Assembly (NCBI GenBank): GCA_007117175.1
Contig: SKGZ01000083.1
Span: 1-8,689 of the forward strand
Reading direction: 5' to 3'
From: Bacteriovoracales bacterium
GTDB taxonomy: Bacteria > Bdellovibrionota > Bacteriovoracia > Bacteriovoracales > Bacteriovoracaceae
Length of the DNA: 8,689 nt
The stretch's first letter is position 1. Each line of letters begins with the position of its first letter. A model generated the notes under the pieces. It made no database searches and had not been told where the DNA came from. It was given only the letters and a program-made list of their open reading frames with translations. The translations under genes and the position numbers were made by a program. Below, piece by piece: positions 1-5,768 of the stretch.

Positions 1-2
1 AA

Positions 3-638
3 ATTCAAGAAGAGATGATTTATCGTCATATCGCTTTTGTGCACGCTCTGCGTATTTTTTTACGCTCCGGAGTCAGCTATGCCCATGAAAAGGTTAAAGA
101 GCTCTACACTGCTAGCAATGATATTAATGATGTTCGACCCTATTTAACTCCTAGTGAATATCAAACTTCAGTGGTGAGTAAAAATAATTATCCCAATCAA
201 CTCACACTCAATCAGGGATTGCAGTTAGCAGAGCTTTACCGCAATGGTGCAATCTCTGATTATCGTTTTGTGGAAATGGAGGGAACCCTCATTGAGTTTA
301 GTAATATCCAGGGGCGTTCAGAAAGAATTAAAAATACTCCACTGCCCAGAACCTTTAGCTACTTTCAACGCTTCTTCGTCTATTTGCATGCCATCGTTAT
401 GCCCTTTACTTTTGCGCCCAAGGTGGGTTGGTATGTTTTACCCATAGCCTTTATTGTGAATTATATCTTTCTCACCATCGACTTTGTGGGCTCTCGAACA
501 GAAGATCCTTTTGAAAATCGCTATGACGATATTTCTATGACTGATATTTCTTGGGGAATTGATCGCACTATGAGAGAGATGCTGAATGAGACTAAATTAC
601 CACAAAAGCCAGCCCCGGTTGATGGGATTTTATTCTAG
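3..638 (+). CDS. Bestrophin-family (UPF0187/YneE-like) ion channel, 5' end missing
   Basis: The C-terminal part of a bestrophin-family membrane protein. Bacterial members form pentameric ion channels in the inner membrane. The frame is open to the window edge without a stop (four codons precede the ATG at 15), and the protein already starts inside the conserved core, so that ATG is an internal Met. About 211 residues are visible; the family is usually near 300, so roughly 90 N-terminal residues, including the first membrane helices and channel neck, lie outside. Recognised family blocks are IYRHIAFVHALRIFLR at the start, SERIKNTPLPRTFSYFQR, a hydrophobic pair of spans around the segment from VYLHAIVMPF to NYIFLTIDF, then the acidic EDPFENRYDDI motif followed by a helix with TMREML. 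The stop overlaps the convergent leucine-rich-repeat gene by 9 bp. Family assignment is secure; ion selectivity cannot be told. Confidence 0.88.
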   Translation: MQEEMIYRHIAFVHALRIFLRSGVSYAHEKVKELYTASNDINDVRPYLTPSEYQTSVVSKNNYPNQLTLNQGLQLAELYRNGAISDYRFVEMEGTLIEFSNIQGRSERIKNTPLPRTFSYFQRFFVYLHAIVMPFTFAPKVGWYVLPIAFIVNYIFLTIDFVGSRTEDPFENRYDDISMTDISWGIDRTMREMLNETKLPQKPAPVDGILF

Positions 639-1424
639 AGCAGTAATTGCCAGCTCGCTGGTCAGCAGTTCTTCATCAAGAGAGAATGCTTCTAATTCTT
701 CAAAAGTGCTTATTTCCACAGGAAAGAGACCAGTAAAATGATTATCTGCCATATACATTCTTTTTACTTGAGTTAAGTTTCCAATTTCAGCAGGAATCGG
801 TCCTGTGAATTTATTTCCATGGATCGTTAGGTCCACTATTTTGGTACAGTTGCCAATCTCTTTGGGAAGCGGTCCTGTGAGTTCGTTATGTGATAAAATA
901 AGCCAATCCATTTCAATTAAATTGCCAATTTCTTCCGGGATAGGACCTGAGAGTTGATTGTATGATAAAATCAACCACCTTAACTCTGTTAACTTTCCGA
1001 TCTCTTTGGGAATCGGTCCTGTGAATTCATTATTGGCCAAAATTAGCCAGCTCATATTTGTTAAATTTCCGATTTCATTTGGAATGGGGCCAGTGATTTT
1101 ATTTTGAGCAACACTCAGCCAATTCATTGCAGTCAGATTGCCAATTTCTGCGGGTAGATAACCTGTCATATTATTAAAATCAAGTTGAATACTTTGAACT
1201 CTCTTCTTGCGAACCCAGACACCGTGCCAGCTTTCAATAGCTTGTTCAGACAACCAACCTGAATTATCAATCCAATGATCGCCATTGGTGGCATGGTACA
1301 GAGCAACTAGGGCTTCACAGTCAGACCTAATCACTTGAGTGCGCTCTTCATCATCACAAAGATTGGCTTGCGCTGCTAAGGCGCTTAGTAAAAATGTGAC
1401 TAAAAGTAAAATCTTGCCCCTCAT
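630..1424 (-). CDS. Secreted plant-type leucine-rich-repeat protein
   Basis: A 264-residue exported protein. Residues 1-20 are a Sec signal peptide ending AAQA before NLCDD. Residues 21-74 form an N-terminal cap with two cysteines (C23, C36) and the block CEALVALYHATNGDHW, typical of the cap before bacterial plant-like repeats. Residues 75-242 are seven contiguous 24-residue repeats with the TGPIPxEIGNLT signature, and 243-264 is a degenerate eighth that probably caps the solenoid. There is no membrane anchor, lipobox or C-terminal sorting domain. I chose the ATG at 1424 over an in-frame GTG at 1439, because AAAGGA lies 6 nt before the ATG and nothing comparable precedes the GTG. Repeats of this kind usually bind protein or glycan ligands; the ligand is unknown. 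It lies 109 bp downstream of the metallopeptidase gene on the same strand and may share its transcript or use the promoter proposed near 1460. Confidence 0.85.
   Translation of the reverse strand: MRGKILLLVTFLLSALAAQANLCDDEERTQVIRSDCEALVALYHATNGDHWIDNSGWLSEQAIESWHGVWVRKKRVQSIQLDFNNMTGYLPAEIGNLTAMNWLSVAQNKITGPIPNEIGNLTNMSWLILANNEFTGPIPKEIGKLTELRWLILSYNQLSGPIPEEIGNLIEMDWLILSHNELTGPLPKEIGNCTKIVDLTIHGNKFTGPIPAEIGNLTQVKRMYMADNHFTGLFPVEISTFEELEAFSLDEELLTSELAITALE
633..1202 (-). repeat. Tandem 72-bp leucine-rich-repeat units (7 full + 1 degenerate)
   Basis: In-frame tandem array coding residues 75-264 of the secreted LRR protein. Units of 72 bp (24 codons) begin at residues 75, 99, 123, 147, 171, 195 and 219, with a degenerate 22-codon unit from 243. 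Units 3, 4 and 5 are the most alike: each has a WLIL core followed by a GPxPxEIG turn. Units 1, 6 and 7 differ more and the last has lost the Asn and the GxIP turn. This gradient is what duplication or homogenisation in the middle of the array would leave. Confidence 0.85.
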
Positions 1425-1454
1425 ATGAAATCCTTTCACTTGGTTCTCAATCTT

Positions 1455-1463
1455 ATTTTAGCA
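1455..1463 (-). promoter_or_regulatory. Candidate extended -10 promoter element for the LRR gene
   Basis: On the minus strand the bases read TGCTAAAAT, an extended -10 (TGn plus TAAAAT) about 30 nt upstream of the ATG at 1424. No good -35 lies 16-18 nt further upstream. A perfect TTGACA occurs at 1513-1508 but is too far from this element, and CACATA at its correct spacing is a poor -10. The gene could equally be read from upstream. Confidence 0.3.
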
Positions 1464-1507
1464 GGTGGAAATGCATGATGGGGGTATGTGAAAAGTATTC
1501 AGGGTGG

Positions 1508-1524
1508 TGTCAATTTTCTTGACA
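1508..1524. repeat. Short perfect dyad TGTCAA-N5-TTGACA
   Basis: Two 6-bp arms separated by TTTTC, between the metallopeptidase stop and the LRR gene start. No T-tract follows the stem on the minus strand, so it is not a terminator for the metallopeptidase gene. The arms contain a -35-like hexamer on each strand. It could be an operator, or chance in a 109-bp gap. Confidence 0.25.
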
Positions 1525-1533
1525 GGTTTTAAG

Positions 1534-2736
1534 TTACAAACCTCTTTTCTTGAGACTCTGATTAATGCGCAGCTTAGCAGCTCTAGGGTTTTGACTGATT
1601 TCATCAGCAGCTCTTAAAATTGCTCGTGGAAAGTCTTTTTTTAGATTGGATTGATGACTCAGATGTTTCAGCGCTGCAATTAAAATGGGTAATCCTTCTT
1701 CGCCGAGGTTTTCTTGAATGTCGGTCAAAAGAGCATAGGTAAAGCTGCCAAAGGCGGCATTTTGTACAAATTCTTCGGTCAGTGAATAAAGGCCCCTGGC
1801 ATTGGCCCTTTTCGCTTGAGTTCCGCGAGCCACTCCTCTATTATTACCAGCGAGACGATCTCTTTGAGCAATCATTCCCGCAAATAAGTTAGGATAACCT
1901 TCACTCAGATGGCTGCTCATCTTATGGCCAAAGACGTGATCTAAAGCAATATGACCGTATTCATGATAGATGACTTCTGGGATCATGGCCGTGTCTTCAA
2001 AATAAACCTGTGGGAACAGTCCAAAGAGACTAATCACTCTTGGCATGAGTTCAACTGCTGCTACAGTGAAAAGCATAGAGTAGAGGTGAAACTCGAGACG
2101 ATAAGCATTGAGTTGTCCACTGGTCCATGAATTGATCACCTTGACGAAATCATAAAGTAAGAGGTTGCCGCTGATGGCATTTTTAAACTCTCTTTGATTG
2201 ACCACCCGAGCGGCCTGTCTCAAGGGATTTGCTCTGGTGACTCTTTTTTTGACAAAAAACCAAATCTCTTCGTTCCATGAATAGTGGTCATGGGCAATAT
2301 GATCTTCACTGGGACCAATGGTCAAAGCTCCATTGGCCTGAGAGAACATCTCACCTCGAAATTGCAGGGTTTCGGAGTATTGCCTGTCTTGTTCGATGCG
2401 GATAGTAATTTTTCGATCAAGGTTTGAATTTGGTATTTGCAAGTTTTGATAAAACTCCCTAGCCAAAGTTAAGTGATAGTAAACATTGGCTGCTTTAAAG
2501 ACAAGCTCAGGATCTTGCTCAAGACAAATAGCTTGCTTGTCAGTTTGTCTGACGATCTTGAAATACTTTCCTTCAAAGCATTTTTCATCGGTTAAGTCTT
2601 TCAGAGTCTTTTTTTCTTGGATGAGTCTATTCTTAGAGCGAATATGAACTAAGTGTTCTCGTTCAAAGACTTCTTGTCCCCAAGTCAGACTCGAGCTGAA
2701 AATAAGTAATATAAGCTTAAAGTAAGTGAGCTTCAT
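1534..2736 (-). CDS. Secreted HExxH zinc metallopeptidase (gluzincin-like)
   Basis: A 400-residue exported protein with a signal peptide at about residues 1-20 (cleavage near LTWG/QEV). The catalytic signature HEYGH is at 258-262: H258 and H262 would bind zinc and E259 would be the catalytic base. E279, in LSEGYPNLFA 17 residues after the last His, is the best third ligand, as in gluzincins, whose glutamate often lies in a similar EGxxxxFA context. The earlier NVYYHLTLAREFYQNL (about 84-99) resembles the YYHxxxAxxFF region upstream of the active site in secreted gluzincins. C53 and C71 could form a disulfide. No membrane span or lipobox is seen, so it should be periplasmic or released. The start overlaps the preceding gene by 20 bp and uses a Shine-Dalgarno inside it. 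Substrate and family number are not recognisable; metallopeptidase activity is inferred from the motif. Confidence 0.75.
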   Translation of the reverse strand: MKLTYFKLILLIFSSSLTWGQEVFEREHLVHIRSKNRLIQEKKTLKDLTDEKCFEGKYFKIVRQTDKQAICLEQDPELVFKAANVYYHLTLAREFYQNLQIPNSNLDRKITIRIEQDRQYSETLQFRGEMFSQANGALTIGPSEDHIAHDHYSWNEEIWFFVKKRVTRANPLRQAARVVNQREFKNAISGNLLLYDFVKVINSWTSGQLNAYRLEFHLYSMLFTVAAVELMPRVISLFGLFPQVYFEDTAMIPEVIYHEYGHIALDHVFGHKMSSHLSEGYPNLFAGMIAQRDRLAGNNRGVARGTQAKRANARGLYSLTEEFVQNAAFGSFTYALLTDIQENLGEEGLPILIAALKHLSHQSNLKKDFPRAILRAADEISQNPRAAKLRINQSLKKRGL

Positions 2737-4099
2737 CTGCGTTATTCCTTCTCAATGATTCTACGTTCTTAATGGAGTCATAAATAATAAATGCAAGACT
2801 AGCATAGACTGAGGTCAATGGGGTTAAAACTAAAAGTGTCCTTGTTGCGCTGATGGCAATTCGCCCTGCTTTTTTCCAGCCAGGCTCCCAGCCTTCTTGC
2901 AAAACGTCCATTTGCAATAAGCTGAGCAGAATCTCTTGGTCGAGAATTCCTGTCATATAAGCGGCCATGACCACATCCCCTAGGGAAACATTCTTTCCTT
3001 TGAGGTATCCTCTTGTTTGTTCTACTTTGAGATTATATTCCAGATAGCTGATAGAAAACTTATAGATATCATGGTGAGACAGTGGAACATCCTTTCGGTA
3101 CTGAGCAATCTCTCTTTCTATTGCGCGAACACCTTGTTGTAGCTCTCTGATTTCTTGATAGTAGCGCTGTCTTTGCTCTTTTTCTTTAGCTTTGGAAATT
3201 TGCCTAATGACAAGGCTCTCTTGGCTTTGTAATTGAGTCAGTTGTCTTTTTAAATCTTGAAAATAGGAATCTTGCTCCAATTGAGATATTTTCTTTGAAA
3301 GTACTTTGATTCGTTGATCAAATTCTCTTATTTCGTCATCGCGAAAGGAAAAATGAATGCGATTGACCAGATCATTCAGTTCTTGGCGATAGATTCTTAG
3401 TTTATAATCCTCTTCATCGTCTTTTAAGAAAAGATGAACATAACCCACGGATGTACTCATCATATTGATAGTTTGATTTAAGAGTGAGCCCATATTGACC
3501 AGTTGTATGCGTGAGTAGTGAAGGGGCAGATACTCTTCTATGGAAATTTGACCAAGACCACGAATTCGGCGATTGTAATACCTATTGGCCAGCTGGGAAA
3601 CTTCTTGAGAAAGAGGGGCCTTCCTGAGGTTTTGCACTTGTTTCTTGGTCAGTAAGTAGCCTGTTAAACTGTATCTTTGTAAGATGGGTCTTTGTCTTAC
3701 GGTAATAAAGTTATTATTGTTAAAGTAGGAGCGATTAATCATTGCTCTCATCAGTCGGTAGGTGACTTGATCGATGACTTTGGCCTGAAAACTATAGCGG
3801 TTAAGTCTTCTAAAATAATAGCGAAAGCATTCTGTTTGATCGTGGGTATTTCTTAACTCTTGACACAACTCTAGTAATTGGCTGACTTCCCTAAAGAGAG
3901 TATTGATAAAAAATTGATCCAATTGTGAAGCTGGAATATCCATTCCGAAGCTAAAGGGTGTGAGTTCTTCAATTTTCTTTTCCAGGTGCTTGCTGTAGTC
4001 TTGGTAGTCATTTTCACTGAGCGTTCGACTCCAAGTATTTGAACTTAAAAAGAAATACGCTAGTAATAGCGTGATAAAAAAAGTGGGGCGTCTTAACAT
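2717..4099 (-). CDS. Exported coiled-coil protein with C-terminal membrane segment, function unknown
   Basis: I do not recognise this 460-residue protein. Residues 1-24 form a good signal peptide (MLRRP, then a hydrophobic run to NTWS). Residues 25-250 are mostly helical and rich in Arg, Tyr and Gln, with C79 and C91 close enough for a disulfide. Residues about 254-336 are a charged Lys/Glu/Gln-rich coiled coil. Residues about 413-441 (from AGRIAISATRTL to SLAFIIY) are a likely membrane span, followed by a 19-residue tail. The protein would sit mainly in the periplasm, anchored at its C-terminus. I chose the ATG at 4099; an in-frame GTG at 4117 adds MLEWGA, which spoils the signal peptide, and has no Shine-Dalgarno. 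Oddly, this ATG is in the loop of a terminator-like hairpin. The 3' end overlaps the metallopeptidase start by 20 bp, which suggests the two products are made and may act together. Confidence 0.75.
   Translation of the reverse strand: MLRRPTFFITLLLAYFFLSSNTWSRTLSENDYQDYSKHLEKKIEELTPFSFGMDIPASQLDQFFINTLFREVSQLLELCQELRNTHDQTECFRYYFRRLNRYSFQAKVIDQVTYRLMRAMINRSYFNNNNFITVRQRPILQRYSLTGYLLTKKQVQNLRKAPLSQEVSQLANRYYNRRIRGLGQISIEEYLPLHYSRIQLVNMGSLLNQTINMMSTSVGYVHLFLKDDEEDYKLRIYRQELNDLVNRIHFSFRDDEIREFDQRIKVLSKKISQLEQDSYFQDLKRQLTQLQSQESLVIRQISKAKEKEQRQRYYQEIRELQQGVRAIEREIAQYRKDVPLSHHDIYKFSISYLEYNLKVEQTRGYLKGKNVSLGDVVMAAYMTGILDQEILLSLLQMDVLQEGWEPGWKKAGRIAISATRTLLVLTPLTSVYASLAFIIYDSIKNVESLRRNNADEAHLL
2746..2752 (-). 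promoter_or_regulatory. Shine-Dalgarno of the metallopeptidase inside the upstream gene
   Basis: AGAAGGA on the minus strand, 9 nt before the ATG at 2736, lies within the last codons (Arg-Arg-Asn) of the coiled-coil gene, which ends at 2717. Ribosomes finishing the upstream frame would melt or re-use this site, so the two genes are probably translationally coupled. Confidence 0.7.
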
Positions 4100-4110
4100 A
4101 GCGCCCCACT
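4076..4110 (-). terminator. Intrinsic-terminator-like hairpin overlapping the next gene's start codon
   Basis: On the minus strand, AGTGGGGCG (4110-4102) pairs perfectly with CGCCCCACT (4090-4082) around an 11-nt loop, followed directly by further T residues; the whole T run is seven long (4082-4076). It lies 45 nt after the stop of the 5207-4155 gene and has the form of its rho-independent terminator. It also covers the start of the following gene. The loop carries the ATG at 4099, the 5' stem contains the only purine-rich candidate Shine-Dalgarno, and the 3' stem plus T-tract encode Arg-Pro-Thr-Phe-Phe of the signal peptide. Nothing T-rich follows on the plus strand, so it acts only in the minus direction. 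Confidence 0.8.
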
Positions 4111-4154
4111 CTAACACATTAAGGTCTAAAGACTCTTAAGCTTGTAAAAATTAC

Positions 4155-5207
4155 TTAGTTACAAGATCGAGAACCATCAATGATAAAGTAGGTCCCAACC
4201 CCAGCAGCAGCTCCAGCAATAATACCTAGAGTTTTGGCATTTTCCTTATCCATCGGAACGTTGGCAATAGCTTGCTCCATTCTTGCCTCAAGGTGCCTAA
4301 CATCTCTTTCAAAATCAATTTGTAGCTCAGTTAATCTATTGTTCACAAAAACAGGATCGAGATAACGATTCTTCTCAATATCAAGCAGGCGAATTTGTTC
4401 GATGAGATCATCAATTTGTCCGCGTGTTCTTGCAATTTGATCATTGATTTCCTTGATTTTGGCATTGGCTTCTTGCGCTTTGGCTGCATCAATTTCTTCT
4501 CCTGGTTGACCGATAGCACCATTAAGGACACCATTCCAGTAAGCCAATTCTATTTGCATCTCATCGATACTATTATTGTATGATGTGATGTTTCTGTTAA
4601 TCTGTCCTTTTTCAAATTCAATTTGATCTGGGCGATTGATGACATAACTGACATCACGATCATAAGATCTTTCACGATCGCGTATTCTTCTTTGATAACG
4701 TCTTTCTTTTTTATGCTCACCTTCTGTCTTAACAAGTGCAATCACACCCACGACAACAGCTGCTATTGCCAGAACAATTCCAACTGTAAGACCAGCGCAT
4801 CCACTCCATTGTTGTCCTTGAGCTCCTAGGTCATTCATCATTTGAGCAGTCAGCATACCCAATTCTTCTGCGCTTAACTCGGTGCCAGCCTGGCCAAATT
4901 CTCTTTCTGCCACTTCAATTAACTCTTCGAAGTTTTGGTATACAGGGCTGTGAAGACCCATTCTGAAACCCATATAGTTTTTTAAGTCATTGGCCGAGAT
5001 ATCACCGTTTGCACTGAGTTGCTCGATCATCACTTCCAGTGCTTGATGACTTTCTCCTGTTGAGTCAAAAACCTGATTGTAACTGCGAATCGCTTTTTCA
5101 ATGGTCTGCATTTGGTTGCGATTTTCTTGTTTGGCCTGGGCTAGGGGGAAGGTCTGCAAAAGCAAACCAAGGACCAGTGCCAGAGGCATTTTTTTAAGCT
5201 GTTTCAT
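4155..5207 (-). CDS. Two-span membrane coiled-coil protein with signal peptide, function unknown
   Basis: I do not recognise this 350-residue protein. Residues 1-25 are a signal peptide (MKQLKKMP, hydrophobic core, ending PLAQA). Residues 26-136 are helical and acidic. A strong membrane span covers about 138-159 (from AGLTVGIVLAIAA to VIALVK) and is followed at once by a very basic stretch (KKERRYQRRIRDRER, 166-180), placing 160-325 in the cytoplasm by the positive-inside rule. Residues about 195-310 are coiled coil. A second, Gly/Ala-rich span (about 326-344) returns the last residues to the periplasm. C137 and C349, the only cysteines, both fall on the periplasmic side next to the spans. 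The ATG at 5207 has AAGGAG 5 nt upstream, but that site is in an inverted repeat. The gene follows the 5685-5269 gene by 61 bp and is followed by a terminator-like hairpin. Confidence 0.75.
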   Translation of the reverse strand: MKQLKKMPLALVLGLLLQTFPLAQAKQENRNQMQTIEKAIRSYNQVFDSTGESHQALEVMIEQLSANGDISANDLKNYMGFRMGLHSPVYQNFEELIEVAEREFGQAGTELSAEELGMLTAQMMNDLGAQGQQWSGCAGLTVGIVLAIAAVVVGVIALVKTEGEHKKERRYQRRIRDRERSYDRDVSYVINRPDQIEFEKGQINRNITSYNNSIDEMQIELAYWNGVLNGAIGQPGEEIDAAKAQEANAKIKEINDQIARTRGQIDDLIEQIRLLDIEKNRYLDPVFVNNRLTELQIDFERDVRHLEARMEQAIANVPMDKENAKTLGIIAGAAAGVGTYFIIDGSRSCN

Positions 5208-5213
5208 GATTTC

Positions 5214-5248
5214 TCCTTATTTTAAGTATGTTGAAACTGCAATAAGGA
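5214..5248 (-). promoter_or_regulatory. Inverted repeat able to mask the Shine-Dalgarno of the 5207-4155 gene
   Basis: On the minus strand TCCTTATT (5248-5241) is the perfect complement of AATAAGGA (5221-5214), with a 19-nt loop. The 3' arm includes the AAGGA of the ribosome binding site, 6 nt before the ATG. If folded in RNA it would hide the site, as in translational switches. The stem is AU-rich and only 8 bp, so stability is uncertain, and it could instead be a DNA operator. Confidence 0.4.
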
Positions 5249-5257
5249 TTGTTTGCT

Positions 5258-5269
5258 ATCAATATTGAT
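5258..5269. repeat. 12-bp perfect palindrome ATCAATATTGAT
   Basis: A perfect palindrome touching the stop codon of the 5685-5269 gene, in the 61-bp gap before the next gene. It has no loop or T-tract and so is not a terminator. It could be a protein-binding site, but AT-rich palindromes of this size arise by chance. Confidence 0.25.
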
Positions 5270-5685
5270 TATTGATTGTCAAGAGTTATGAAGGAGTGGT
5301 CTAAAATGGCAGATTTAAGCATTTGGCAATACATGCGCGGCAAGCGAATAGCATCGACTCTTCCCTCTAAGGCAGCGAATCCACGGCGGAAAAAGCGATC
5401 ACTGCGCGCAGAGTGATACATCATGAGAAATCCTGGCATAAAAGGCATATAATTTTGTGCGTTGCGTATGAGTTGATGGTAAATCCCATAGCGTTCAACT
5501 AAGAATTCATCTCCTTGGGGAATCATCAGACTGGGGTTTTTTCCCGTTATTTTTCCATCTTGCATGATGACTAGAGTTTGATTTTGCCTCTGGATACTTT
5601 CTTGGGTACTTGGGCAATGATAGCCAGCTTGTAATTGCACTGATAATTGCACTGTGAGTAAAACGAGTAAGAATTTGAATTTCAT
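5269..5685 (-). CDS. Small secreted protein of unknown function
   Basis: A 138-residue protein with a signal peptide at about residues 1-20 (MKFKFLLVLL, ending QLQA before GYHC). The mature part has two cysteines (C24 near its start, C120 near its end) that could form a disulfide, and is rich in Met, Phe and Arg around 80-105. I recognise no domain and see no membrane anchor. The ATG at 5685 has AGGAG about 6 nt upstream. A 12-bp tandem duplication encodes VQLSVQLQ in the signal peptide, putting two glutamines in its hydrophobic part. It is the first gene of the minus-strand block and diverges from rmuC. Confidence 0.65.
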   Translation of the reverse strand: MKFKFLLVLLTVQLSVQLQAGYHCPSTQESIQRQNQTLVIMQDGKITGKNPSLMIPQGDEFLVERYGIYHQLIRNAQNYMPFMPGFLMMYHSARSDRFFRRGFAALEGRVDAIRLPRMYCQMLKSAILDHSFITLDNQ

Positions 5686-5713
5686 GGAATCTCCTATGGC
5701 AATGATTCTAGAA

Positions 5714-5742
5714 TAGACAGCTCAAAAGGGCCAACATAGTAT
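5714..5742 (+). promoter_or_regulatory. Candidate sigma70-type promoter for rmuC
   Basis: TAGACA (5714-5719, one mismatch to TTGACA) and TAGTAT (5737-5742) are separated by exactly 17 bp. The predicted start near 5750 leaves a leader of about 20 nt before the rmuC ATG at 5769, preceded by a modest AAGGG. The -10 shares bases with the divergent element on the minus strand. Confidence 0.45.
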
Positions 5743-5746
5743 ATCA
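5738..5746 (-). promoter_or_regulatory. Candidate extended -10 for the minus-strand secreted-protein cluster
   Basis: On the minus strand the bases read TGATATACT, an extended -10 with one mismatch to TATAAT. No convincing -35 is present. The leader to the ATG at 5685 would be about 45 nt and would contain the 10-bp palindrome ATTCTAGAAT (5705-5714). It overlaps the divergent rmuC -10 almost completely, so polymerase binding in the two directions should be mutually exclusive. Confidence 0.4.
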
Positions 5747-5768
5747 GCCATTATCAAAAAGGGTTTGA

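Noticed and set aside
699..1202. Regularly spaced 72-bp repeats as a CRISPR-like or non-coding array
   Set aside because: The repeats are in frame, contiguous without unique spacers, and code for canonical leucine-rich repeats.
1423..1435. Small TGAAA-GGA-TTTCA hairpin over the LRR gene ribosome site as a switch
   Set aside because: A 5-bp AT-rich stem with a 3-nt loop leaves the purines in the loop; it is too weak to count as regulation.
1437..1439. GTG as start of the LRR gene
   Set aside because: No ribosome site precedes it, while the ATG at 1424 has AAAGGA at ideal spacing; the AAAGGA is itself part of the codons after the GTG.
4115..4117. GTG as start of the coiled-coil gene ending at 2717
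   Set aside because: It adds MLEWGA, putting an acidic residue and Trp before an otherwise ideal signal peptide, and has no Shine-Dalgarno. It remains possible only if the ATG in the hairpin loop is not used.
4119..4139. Second inverted repeat (TTAAG-GTC / GAC-T-CTTAA) as an antiterminator for the hairpin at 4076-4110
   Set aside because: It forms a small bulged AT-rich hairpin but has only about 5 bp of complementarity to the terminator loop, too little to support an alternative fold without calculation.
4343..4829. Short open frames on both strands across the 5207-4155 gene
   Set aside because: They are out-of-frame or antisense to a well-formed gene with signal peptide and membrane spans, lack ribosome sites and encode no recognisable features. 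Similar short frames at 244-447 and 5855-6052 are rejected for the same reason.
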